Of a stretch of 5,739 bases of DNA, positions 1-5,613 are shown one piece after another. Made by a program: the position numbers and the translations under genes. This DNA is from Deltaproteobacteria bacterium (GTDB lineage Bacteria; Desulfobacterota; Desulfarculia; Adiutricales; Adiutricaceae): positions 1 to 5,739 of the forward strand of contig JAIRZX010000392.1 of NCBI GenBank assembly GCA_031267005.1, written 5' to 3'. Within the stretch, counting starts at the first letter, position 1. The number at the start of each line of letters is the position of its first letter. Under the pieces are notes generated by a model. That model made no database searches. It had not been told where the DNA came from and was given only the letters and a program-made list of their open reading frames with translations.

Positions 1-141
1 CCAGCCGGGCGCCGCCGGGCCCTCTCGCGCCCGAGCCGGGGCGCCGCCAGGGCCTCTCGCGCCCCAGCCGGGGCGCCGCCGGGGCCTCTCGCGCCCCAGC
101 CGGGGAGCCGCCAGGGCCTCTCGCGCCCCAGCCGGGGCGCC
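1..141. repeat. 32-bp tandem repeat array (minisatellite), continues past left edge
   Basis: The heptamer AGCCGGG recurs at 3, 34, 66, 98 and 130, giving spacings of 31, 32, 32 and 32 bp. Between these anchors the units read GGCGCCGCC, then (A/G)GGGCCTCTCGCGCC, with one to three differences per unit, so there are four full copies and a fifth that diverges after about 141. The copies are contiguous with no unique spacers, which makes this a minisatellite and not a CRISPR array. The period is not a multiple of three, so the array is unlikely to encode a repeat protein. It lies downstream of the last gene of the minus-strand cluster. Whether it has any function is unknown. Confidence 0.9.
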
Positions 142-375
142 CTCAGGTCTTCGTCAAGCCTTCCCATGGCTCAGGAGGCCAGCGCCAAGGCCTCCGGCGC
201 CTTGGCAGCCCTTAAGGCCCCTTTCATGTCGCCGCCGGGCGCGCGCCAGGCCCTCCCGTGTCTCCGCCGGGGCGCCGTCAAGGCCTACCCGCCCTTCCGC
301 CAGGGCCGCTTCGGGCCGTTTCATGTCTCCGGCAGGCCCCGCGCCGGGGCCTCCCGCGCCTCAGCCGGGACTGGT
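142..375. repeat. Degenerate continuation of the 32-bp array; no gene seen
   Basis: No convincing gene lies here. The sequence keeps a weak periodicity of about 31-34 bp: segments resembling CGCCGGGGCGCC or CGCCAGGGCC begin near 232, 265, 299 and 330, and an AGCCGGG appears again at 363, only 13 bp from the stop of the methyltransferase gene. This looks like an older, mutated part of the array at 1-141. Plus-strand open frames across it are low-complexity Ala/Pro/Arg/Gly translations and are better explained by the lack of AT-rich stop codons in GC-rich DNA. Confidence 0.55.
334..352 (-). terminator. GC-rich hairpin just downstream of the last gene; possible 3' end signal
   Basis: AGGCCCC (334-340) and GGGGCCT (346-352) form a perfect 7-bp stem with a 5-nt loop. 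It begins 23 nt after the stop codon of the last minus-strand gene. There is no T-run after it on the minus strand, so it is not a classical intrinsic terminator. It could stabilise the mRNA 3' end, or it could simply be a by-product of the GC-rich repeat background. Confidence 0.25.
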
Positions 376-1419
376 TCAGGCCCCCTTCGCTCCAGTCTCC
401 GGGCCGCCGGGGGCTGCGGCGCCCCGGCCCATGGGGGCCACGAGCCCCGCCTTCGCGCGGCGGAGCTTCACGGGTTCGCCGGAAGAATCCAGGGCTGGGA
501 GGGTCTTGAAAAGTAGCGCCTTGCGGGCGAGGTAGCTTATGGTGTTGCCGGGCCAGGGAGGGGAAGGCGTGCCCCGGCGGCTGCTCAGCGCGAAGGCCTT
601 GGCGAGGGTGTAGGCGCCTTTGAGCAGCGCCGGGATGCTCCCGTACGGAGTCCTGAAGTAAGGCCTCCAGACGGCCACGGTCTCGAAGCCGTAGGAGGCG
701 AGCCTGGCCACGACGGCGTCCCTGGGCGGGTAGACCTGGTGGAAAGGGTGCCAGAGCCGGAACATGGGGCCGGTGATCCTGGCCGCCACGGAGCGGGGGT
801 TGACGAGACCGGTCACGAGCGCCATGCCGCCAGGCGGAATCCAGTTCAAGACCCTCCCCAGCACCACGTCGGGGCGGACGAAGTGGTCCAGCGACTGGTT
901 GAAGACGGCCAGGGCGATTTTCCCCGGGGGCTTTTCCAGATCCTCGGCCCAGGTTTCAGAGACCTCCAAGCCCCTGGAGCGCGCGCGGGATGCGGCCTCC
1001 GGGTTGGGCTCCACGGCGATCCTCCGGTATCTCTCCGGGAAAAGGGACAGCATCAGTCCCGTGCCCGCCCCGAGATCGAGTACGGTCCCCCCCTCCGGCA
1101 TGAGCCCCAAGGCCGCCCGCGCGTAGCCGCGGTACTCCTGCTCCCTTTGCTCGGCGCGGCTGACCGGGTCCACCTCCCGGCCGTCCGGGTCCTCGGCCTG
1201 GATGTAGAGCTCCGGGCGGGAGAAAAACGACCTCGCGAGTTCGGCGGTCGGGTGCGGGTTCACCTGGAAGGCCCCGCAACCGGAGCACCACTCCATCACG
1301 AAAGTCTCCAAAGCGGGGGACTTCTTCCTGTCCAGGCACCTGTCGAAGGTGAACCTGAAGTTCAAAGGCCCTTTGCCGCACCAGCGGCAGACTGGGGTAT
1401 GGATCAAATCGAGCGCCAC
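376..1419 (-). CDS. Class I SAM-dependent methyltransferase with N-terminal zinc-ribbon (Methyltransf_23-like)
   Basis: This 347-aa protein is probably a cytoplasmic enzyme that transfers a methyl group from S-adenosylmethionine to a sugar or glycan intermediate. Near the N-terminus C11xxC14 and C45xxC48 form a likely zinc-binding knuckle, followed by a GAFQVNPHPT segment typical of zinc-ribbon methyltransferases in polysaccharide clusters. The SAM-binding motif I is VLDLGAGTG (113-121), the acidic residue after strand 2 is E137 (AVEPNP), and NQSLDHF (174-180) fits the post-motif strand 4 region. The GTG at 1419 was chosen because the CxxC domain begins just after it and a G-run (1424-1429) sits 4 nt upstream. 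An open frame extends to 1536, but those 39 residues are Arg/Gly/Pro-rich antisense-like sequence inside the upstream gene. The start overlaps the preceding methyltransferase by 16 nt, implying coupled translation. The last 30 or so residues are Gly/Ala/Pro-rich and may derive from the adjacent repeat. The substrate and methylated position are unknown. Confidence 0.87.
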   Translation of the reverse strand: MALDLIHTPVCRWCGKGPLNFRFTFDRCLDRKKSPALETFVMEWCSGCGAFQVNPHPTAELARSFFSRPELYIQAEDPDGREVDPVSRAEQREQEYRGYARAALGLMPEGGTVLDLGAGTGLMLSLFPERYRRIAVEPNPEAASRARSRGLEVSETWAEDLEKPPGKIALAVFNQSLDHFVRPDVVLGRVLNWIPPGGMALVTGLVNPRSVAARITGPMFRLWHPFHQVYPPRDAVVARLASYGFETVAVWRPYFRTPYGSIPALLKGAYTLAKAFALSSRRGTPSPPWPGNTISYLARKALLFKTLPALDSSGEPVKLRRAKAGLVAPMGRGAAAPGGPETGAKGA

Positions 1420-2378
1420 GTTGCCCCCCAGTGGTGGTTGGACGCGCGGTCCGTCTCGAGTTCGGAGACCAGTTCGAAGCCGGAGGCCCTCAGGATCCCG
1501 GAGAAATCCCCGGGGCCGGCCACCTCGCGGCCCCACCGCTGGCGGTCCTTGCCGGGGAAGTGCTGGCTCACGAGGAGGGTGCCCCCCCGGGCGAGCATCC
1601 GCTTGAAGCCCTTAAGCACCCCGCTGATCTCCAACACGATTCCCCAGAGGCTCTGGGCAAGCGCTATCAGATCGAAGGCGCCGGGGGCGAAGGGGCAGGA
1701 CGGCCCGAAAGGAACGGAAGAGAGGGGGACTGTGGAGGGCCGGGAAGTCCCGTGAGCTCCGGAGGGAACCGGAGAGCCGTGAGTTCCGGAGGGAACCGGA
1801 GAGCCGGGAGCTCCGGGAGCTCCGGGAGCGGCGGGCTCCCGGGAGCGGGCGTTTCCCGGCGCCGGCCCGGGGCCCGGGACTGAAGCGGCGGCCCCTCCCC
1901 CGGCAGGGCCGGGATTTATGGCGGGCAGGCTCCCCGGTCCCGGCCCGTGGCAGACCCCGCCGGCCGGGCCACCGGCGAGAAGCCTCAGGTCGTAGGGCAC
2001 CGCGGCGGGAGGGGGGGCGCAAGCCTCCCTGAAACGGGCGGCGGCTTTCGACAGCGCCGTTGGCGACACGTCGGTAAGGGTCAGTTCCACTTTCGGGAAG
2101 CTTTTCCGAAGCGATCCGAAGAGGGCCAGGGAGAAGAGCCCGGCCCCCGCCCCCGCGTCCAGGACCCTCAGCTCCCCTTCAGGGCCCCCGGCCGTGGGCG
2201 GGGAACACTCAAGGAGCAGGAGCGCGGCTTTCATGTCCAAGCGCACTCCCAGCTCCTCGATGCGCCAAGGATCGGAGCAGTCCCGGTACATGCCCTCGTA
2301 GTCGCCCACGTGGCGGCCGTCGGCGATGAAGTAGTCCCGGCAGCTCTTGGGCGGGGAGTGTTCCGTCACGGGTTTCAC
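1404..2378 (-). CDS. Class I SAM-dependent methyltransferase with a repeat-derived Pro/Ala/Gly insert
   Basis: This 324-aa probable methyltransferase likely acts on a sugar nucleotide or glycan. Its N-terminal signature DYFIADGRHVGDYEGMYRD (15-33), followed by SDPW, resembles methyltransferases I recall from surface-polysaccharide clusters. Motif I is VLDAGAGAGLF (72-82), the motif II acid is D103 (LTDVSP), and the post-motif strand is FDLIALAQSLWGIV (235-248). Between strand 3 and strand 4 (residues about 136-231) lies a low-complexity stretch of about 95 residues that has no place in the normal Rossmann fold. It contains two copies of the 9-residue unit SPVPSG(T/A)HG (193-210). Removing it would leave about 230 residues, a normal size for the family. 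The GTG start at 2378 overlaps the TGA of the aminotransferase as GTGA, with only a weak AGG (2383-2385) upstream, so translation is probably coupled. Both halves of the fold are intact in one frame, so the gene is not obviously broken, but activity with the insert is unproven. Confidence 0.85.
   Translation of the reverse strand: MKPVTEHSPPKSCRDYFIADGRHVGDYEGMYRDCSDPWRIEELGVRLDMKAALLLLECSPPTAGGPEGELRVLDAGAGAGLFSLALFGSLRKSFPKVELTLTDVSPTALSKAAARFREACAPPPAAVPYDLRLLAGGPAGGVCHGPGPGSLPAINPGPAGGGAAASVPGPGPAPGNARSREPAAPGAPGAPGSPVPSGTHGSPVPSGAHGTSRPSTVPLSSVPFGPSCPFAPGAFDLIALAQSLWGIVLEISGVLKGFKRMLARGGTLLVSQHFPGKDRQRWGREVAGPGDFSGILRASGFELVSELETDRASNHHWGATWRSI
1686..1973 (-). other. Low-complexity insert inside the methyltransferase domain
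   Basis: This coding segment gives residues 136-231 of the methyltransferase at 1404-2378. The translation is almost entirely Pro, Gly, Ala and Ser, with no hydrophobic core pattern. It sits where the family normally has a short connection between the strand that ends in YDLRLL (129-134) and the strand that begins FDLIAL (235-240). It is probably disordered and surface-looped. The boundaries are estimated from where recognisable fold motifs stop and resume. Confidence 0.7.
1752..1830. repeat. 27-bp tandem repeat within a coding region, with a 9-bp subrepeat
   Basis: Two nearly identical 27-bp units start at 1752 and 1779 (one base differs, GTGAGCTCC versus GTGAGTTCC). A third begins at 1806 as GGGAGCTCCGG and passes into a 9-bp repeat of GGGAGCTCC (1806-1830). 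The period is a multiple of three, and in the minus-strand frame each unit encodes SPVPSG(T/A)HG, so copy changes would add or remove 9 residues without shifting the frame. The near identity of the first two units suggests recent duplication. Confidence 0.9.
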
Positions 2379-3664
2379 CGAGCCTGCGAGATGAGGAGCC
2401 GGCGGAGGGACTCCGCCGCTTCCTCGACTAAGGGGACCGGGTTGGCGGGGGACATGGGGAGGCTTATTTCGCTTTCGAAGAAGGCCTCGGCCTCGGGGAA
2501 GTCGCCTTCGGCGTGGCCTAAGGCCTTGCGGTAGTAGCTGAAGAGATGCACCGGCTGGAACATGACGCTCGTGCCGACGTTAAGCTCCTTCAGCTTCGCC
2601 GCCACTTCGCCGCGGCCTATCCGGAGCCTGTCAAGCTTGAGCCTCAAGGGGAACAGGTGCCAGGCGGAAACCGTGCCTTCGGCCTCCCTGGGGAGGGTGA
2701 CCAAGTCCCCGTCCAGATCCGAGAGGGTCCTCAGCCAGATCTCGGCGAAAGCCCTCCTGCGGGACTGCATCTCGGGGAGCTTCCGGAGCTGGGCGAGGCC
2801 CAGCGCGGCGCCTAAGTCCGTGAAGTTGTTCTTGAACCCCAGATCCGAGACGTCGTAAGCCCAGGTGCCCTTGGGGGCGTAGCGGCCCCAGATCTTCCTC
2901 TCGTCCGTAATGCCGTAGGCGGCCAGGACCCCGGCCTTGCGGATCAGGCTCTCGGGGCCGGTCAGGAGCCCCCCCTCCCCGCAGGCTACGTTCTTGGTGG
3001 CGTAGAAGGAGAAAGCCGAAAGGGCGTTCAAGCCGGGAGCGGCCGGCCGCTGGAGGGCGGCGGAACCCACCGGGGAGCCCCCGTACTCCGCAGCGAAGGC
3101 GTGGGCGGCGTCTTCCAGTATATGGAGGCCGTACTCGCCCGCGGCCTCGCGGAAACCAGCGAGATCCGCCGGGAAACCCCCGTAATGGACCGGGAGAAGG
3201 CATTTTACCGAGAGTCCCGTGGCCTTGTGCTCCCTCAAGCGTTCCGCGCCCGCCCGGCAGCCTTTTTCCATAAGTTCCCGCACGCTCGCGGGCGAAAGGT
3301 TGCCGTCGGCCGGATCGACGTCGCAGAAAACGGGCCTGGCCCCAGTGTACATGACGGCGTGGGCCGTCGACACGAAGGTGAGCGGGGTGGTTAAGACCGC
3401 GTCCCCGGGCCCTACCCCCAAAACCTTGAGGCCCAGGTGGAGCGCCGCCGTGCAGGAGCTTAAAGCCAGGGTCCCGGAGGCGTTGAGCAGCTCCTTGCAG
3501 CGGCTTTCAAAGAGCTCGCACCTGGGGCCCCGGGTTATCCACCCGGAGTCCAGGGTATCCTTGAGTTCCAGGAGCTCGTCCTCGCCCAAAAGGGGCGGGG
3601 CGAAGGGCAGGAACCTCGAGAGGGCCTTGGGCGGCGGTGTCGCGTCGTAGTGGCGGGCAGCCAT
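2375..3664 (-). CDS. DegT/DnrJ/EryC1/StrS family PLP-dependent sugar aminotransferase
   Basis: This 429-aa cytoplasmic enzyme of the fold type I aminotransferase family is expected to transfer an amino group, usually from glutamate, to a keto-sugar nucleotide. Family landmarks appear in order: SSCTAALHL (69-77), LTTPLTFVSTAHAV (91-104), VHYGGFPADL (159-168), LEDAAHA (183-189) with D185 contacting the PLP ring nitrogen, SFYATKNVACGEGG (219-232) with K224 as the Schiff-base lysine, and GFKNNFTDLGAALGLAQL (276-293). The length is somewhat above the family's usual 370-400 residues. The ATG at 3664 is chosen because AAGGA lies 5 nt upstream and the preceding in-frame sequence is low complexity. 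The frame nevertheless stays open to 4201. The gene ends in a GTGA overlap with the next methyltransferase. The exact sugar substrate and amination position cannot be told from the motifs; perosamine-type or 4-amino-4-deoxy-sugar synthases are possible. Confidence 0.93.
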   Translation of the reverse strand: MAARHYDATPPPKALSRFLPFAPPLLGEDELLELKDTLDSGWITRGPRCELFESRCKELLNASGTLALSSCTAALHLGLKVLGVGPGDAVLTTPLTFVSTAHAVMYTGARPVFCDVDPADGNLSPASVRELMEKGCRAGAERLREHKATGLSVKCLLPVHYGGFPADLAGFREAAGEYGLHILEDAAHAFAAEYGGSPVGSAALQRPAAPGLNALSAFSFYATKNVACGEGGLLTGPESLIRKAGVLAAYGITDERKIWGRYAPKGTWAYDVSDLGFKNNFTDLGAALGLAQLRKLPEMQSRRRAFAEIWLRTLSDLDGDLVTLPREAEGTVSAWHLFPLRLKLDRLRIGRGEVAAKLKELNVGTSVMFQPVHLFSYYRKALGHAEGDFPEAEAFFESEISLPMSPANPVPLVEEAAESLRRLLISQAR

Positions 3665-3669
3665 GGGGG

Positions 3670-3674
3670 TCCTT
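3670..3674 (-). promoter_or_regulatory. Shine-Dalgarno AAGGA that sets the aminotransferase start
   Basis: On the minus strand AAGGA is followed by CCCCC and then ATG at 3664, a spacing of 5 nt. This favours the ATG at 3664 over upstream in-frame starts, including the one at 4201. Confidence 0.6.
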
Positions 3675-3689
3675 GCGGAGGGGAAGGGG

Positions 3690-3920
3690 CTAAAGGGAGA
3701 GCGGGAGGCTTTCGGGCCGTTCGGGCCTGAAGGGCGGTAGGGCCTTGAATGGCCTTTCGGCCTTGAAGGGCGTTTCGGGCGTCGAGGGATCTTCCGGAAT
3801 CTTTCCGGGCCTATCGGGCTTTTCCGGTGTTTATCCGGTGTTTTCCGGGGCCTTTGCGAGCTTTCAGAGGCTTTCCGGCGTCTTTGGCTTGCCGGGGGGG
3901 GCAAGCTGTTTCGGGCGTTT
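3690..3920. repeat. Degenerate 18-bp and 11-bp repeats between epimerase and aminotransferase; no gene called
   Basis: GGCCTTGAATGGCCTTTCG (3741-3759) and GGCCTTGAAGGGCGTTTCG (3759-3777) are 18 bp apart, and a related GGCCTGAAGGGCG precedes them at 3724. Farther along, CCGGTGTTTAT (3824-3834) and CCGGTGTTTTC (3835-3845) repeat with an 11-bp period among many TTTCCGG words. An 8-G run lies at 3894-3901. Read on the minus strand in the aminotransferase frame, the segment gives Arg/Pro/Lys-rich hexapeptide-like repeats (RPKRPS, RPKGHS, RPYRPS). I regard the stretch as a repeat-filled gap, although an N-terminal extension of the aminotransferase is not excluded. Confidence 0.65.
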
Positions 3921-4020
3921 ACGGGACTTTCCGGCATGAAGGCTTGGACCCCGTCCTCCCGGGCGGACTTTGAAGCCTTGGGGCGAGCCGGCTCCTTGCC
4001 CGCTTTCCGGAGCAGAGGAG

Positions 4021-4320
4021 CCGGAGAGTCGGGGAGCCAGGGAACCGGGGAACCGGATCCCTGGGACCGGTGGCCGGGGAACCGGGGAGGCGGGGAGCCG
4101 GAGACCAGGGACCGGGGAACCAGTGGTCGGGGAGACTGGACCGGGGGCCGGGGATGCGTGGAACCGGGAGCCAGGGAACCGGGGATCTGGGACCGGGGCA
4201 TCGGTGGTCGGGGAGCCTGGACCGGTGGTCGGGGATGCGTGGAACCGGGAGTCAGGTAGCCGGGGACCGGGAGCCAGGGAGCCGGGGAGCCAGGGAGCCG
4301 GGGAGCCGGGGACCTGGGCC
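4021..4320. repeat. G-rich nested repeats: 81-bp duplication and 16-bp tandem
   Basis: The plus strand is a run of GGGG and ACC/AGCC words. A segment beginning GTGGTCGGGGAG at 4123 recurs at 4204, and GGGGATGCGTGGAACCGGGA at 4150 recurs at 4231; both pairs are exactly 81 bp apart, so there is one long imperfect duplication. Partial older copies lie at 4021-4120. From 4271 the unit GAGCCAGGGAGCCGGG occurs twice exactly in tandem (4271-4286 and 4287-4302), with a third diverged copy to 4318. Same-strand frames through the region are open but give only Pro/Gly/Ser/Arg-rich translations with no recognisable domain. No gene is called. Confidence 0.88.
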
Positions 4321-4427
4321 CGTGGAGGCCAAGGGAAGGAACTCAATCGGTTAAATCCCGATAACGGGGGAGACAGGGAGAAAGATCGGGAGCCGGCCGG
4401 CAAGGGATCCGGAAGGCGCCGACTCCT
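4321..4427. other. Short gap after the epimerase gene; no strong signal
   Basis: This is non-repetitive sequence immediately downstream of the epimerase stop on the minus strand. It contains the window's second most AT-rich patch (about 4341-4365) with a weak ATCGG/CCGAT inverted repeat (4346-4362). There is neither a convincing T-run terminator nor a promoter with two good boxes. Read-through from the epimerase into the aminotransferase therefore remains possible. Confidence 0.5.
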
Positions 4428-5423
4428 TCAGGCGTTCCGGTAAGCCTTGGAGTACGGGTCCGGGAAGCGGCCATCCGCTAAGGCGTCGCGGAGGCCCGCG
4501 ATGCCTTCTGCCAGGCTCGTCTTCGCCTTGAAGCCCAGGATCTCGCGGATCTTGGTGAAGTCCACCCGGTAGTCCCTCAGATCCGGTTCACCGGGGGCGA
4601 AGGCGAGTTCCGAGCCGGGGCAGAGGGAGGCGATGAGCTCGCCCAGGTCTTTGAATTGGACGTTCTGGTCGTTGGAGCCGACGTTGAAGACCTCTCCCGC
4701 GACAGAGCGCAGGGGGGCCGTCGAGGCGAGGAAGAAGGCTTCAGCCGCGTCCCGGACATGCAAAAGCGGCCTCCACTGCTCCCCGGAGAAGACCGTTAGC
4801 TTCCCTTTCAGGGCGGCTTCCCTGGTGAGGAGGTTCACGGCCAGATCGAAGCGCATCCTGGGGGCCAGGCCGTAGACGGTGGCGAGCCGCAAAACGCACG
4901 GCTTGGGGAAGGCGTTGGGGGGGGCCGCGAGGAGCCTCTCCTCCATCCTCGCTTTCAAGGACGCGTACAGGGAGACCGGCTTCAAGGGCGAGCCTTCGCG
5001 GAGCGTCTCGCCCGGGCGCTTGCCGTAGCAGGAGTCCGTGGACGCGAAGAGGAGCCTTTCAGCCCGCCCTCGGTAAAGCGCTGCCTCCCAGAGGGCCAGG
5101 GGGGCCAGCAGGTTCGTTGCCAGGGTCTCGTCCGGGTCCCGGTCGCAGGCAGCCTCGCCCACGAGCGCTGCCAAAAGGATTATGACGTCCGGGGTGCGGA
5201 CCAGGGACTCAGCCAGCCTGAAGTCCCTGAGGTCCCCTTCTATGAGCCTGAAGGACGGGTTCCCGCTCAGTTCCTCCGAGGGCGACTGGCCGTGGAGCCG
5301 GGAGTCCAGGCAATTGACCCTGAATCCTCCCGCGAGGAGCCTCTCGCAGACGGCCTGGCCAATGTAGCCTAGACCACCCGCCACGAGCGCCTCCGGGCCG
5401 GGATTGCGGTTGCCCTCGGTCAC
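4428..5423 (-). CDS. NAD-dependent epimerase/dehydratase (extended SDR), probably acting on a nucleotide sugar
   Basis: This 331-aa cytoplasmic oxidoreductase has a full-length extended SDR fold. The Rossmann glycine motif is GGLGYIG (16-22) and D40 at the end of strand 2 favours NAD over NADP. EGDLRD (62-67) is the adenine-contact strand, and STDSCYG (128-134) with YASLK (Y153, K157) gives the catalytic Ser/Thr-Tyr-Lys set. RLATVYG (179-185), RPLLHVRDAAEA (218-229) and NVGS (247-250) are the usual sugar-side motifs. Family members epimerise, dehydrate or reduce NDP-hexoses; the precise reaction is not decidable here. The start is GTG at 5423, with AGAAAGG (5431-5437) 7 nt upstream. It is the promoter-proximal gene of the cluster, separated from the aminotransferase by 763 bp of repeats, so it may or may not share their transcript. 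A C8 tract at 4917-4924 lies in the coding strand (codons for P168-P169). Confidence 0.93.
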   Translation of the reverse strand: MTEGNRNPGPEALVAGGLGYIGQAVCERLLAGGFRVNCLDSRLHGQSPSEELSGNPSFRLIEGDLRDFRLAESLVRTPDVIILLAALVGEAACDRDPDETLATNLLAPLALWEAALYRGRAERLLFASTDSCYGKRPGETLREGSPLKPVSLYASLKARMEERLLAAPPNAFPKPCVLRLATVYGLAPRMRFDLAVNLLTREAALKGKLTVFSGEQWRPLLHVRDAAEAFFLASTAPLRSVAGEVFNVGSNDQNVQFKDLGELIASLCPGSELAFAPGEPDLRDYRVDFTKIREILGFKAKTSLAEGIAGLRDALADGRFPDPYSKAYRNA

Positions 5424-5493
5424 GGGGATGCCTTTCTGCGCCGGAGGGGCGCCGGACGGGGAGGAATTAGGTAGGGGGGCGGTTCCGCGCGGA

Positions 5494-5519
5494 GCCCAAG
5501 CCGGGGCTTGCCCTTGGGC
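5494..5519 (-). promoter_or_regulatory. Hairpin in the leader of the epimerase gene
   Basis: GCCCAAG (5494-5500) and CTTGGGC (5513-5519) form a 7-bp stem with a 12-nt loop. A competing smaller fold, AAGC/GCTT, uses part of the same sequence (5498-5509). It lies about 70 nt before the GTG start and has no T-run after it on the minus strand. It could be a leader structure, or chance in GC-rich DNA. Confidence 0.25.
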
Positions 5520-5561
5520 CGCGCCGGGGCTAGGCGATCTGAGCTTTCGCGGTCATGAAAA

Positions 5562-5602
5562 GGGCTGAAGCCCGGCTTCCGCCGAAGGGAGGGGAGCCGG
5601 GC
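5562..5602 (-). promoter_or_regulatory. Two overlapping, mutually exclusive hairpins in the leader (attenuator-like)
   Basis: In the minus-strand RNA, GCCCGGCT (5602-5595) can pair with AGCCGGGC (5577-5570), an 8-bp stem. The end of that second arm also forms the first arm of a compact hairpin GGGCTTCAGCCC (5573-5562), which is followed directly by TTTTC. The two folds cannot coexist. A terminator-like hairpin with a short T-run competing with an earlier stem is the layout of an attenuator, but the second stem is only 4-5 bp and the T-run only 4, so this is suggestive and not firm. Confidence 0.3.
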
Positions 5603-5613
5603 ACGCCAACAAA

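Noticed and set aside
1..141. Possible CRISPR array because of regular 32-bp spacing
   Set aside because: The units are contiguous and similar along their whole length, with no unique spacers between repeats, and no cas genes are visible.
166..516. Plus-strand open frames in the left region
   Set aside because: Their translations are Arg/Ala/Pro/Gly-rich low complexity, they overlap the real minus-strand gene end and the repeat array, and no domain is recognisable.
1420..1536. Upstream start for the second methyltransferase at 1536
   Set aside because: The extra 39 residues are Arg/Gly-rich and come from the body of the preceding gene; the CxxC domain starts right after the GTG at 1419.
739..1755. 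Long plus-strand open frame of 338 codons
   Set aside because: It is antisense to two methyltransferases with clear motifs. Its composition is what reverse translation of GC-rich genes gives, and it shows no domain.
3733..3740. GGCGGTAG, identical to the core of the RfaH-recruiting ops element found in polysaccharide operons
   Set aside because: It is on the plus strand while all genes here are on the minus strand, and it lies within a degenerate repeat, so it is probably coincidental.
1087..3901. Runs of seven or eight G or C (1087-1093, 1582-1588, 2011-2017, 2969-2975, 3894-3901) as phase-variation switches
   Set aside because: At roughly two thirds G+C, about this many 7-base runs are expected by chance in a window of this size, so they are not evidence by themselves.
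4346..4362. ATCGG/CCGAT inverted repeat as a terminator for the epimerase
   Set aside because: The stem is only 5 bp with a 7-nt loop, and no T-run follows it on the minus strand.
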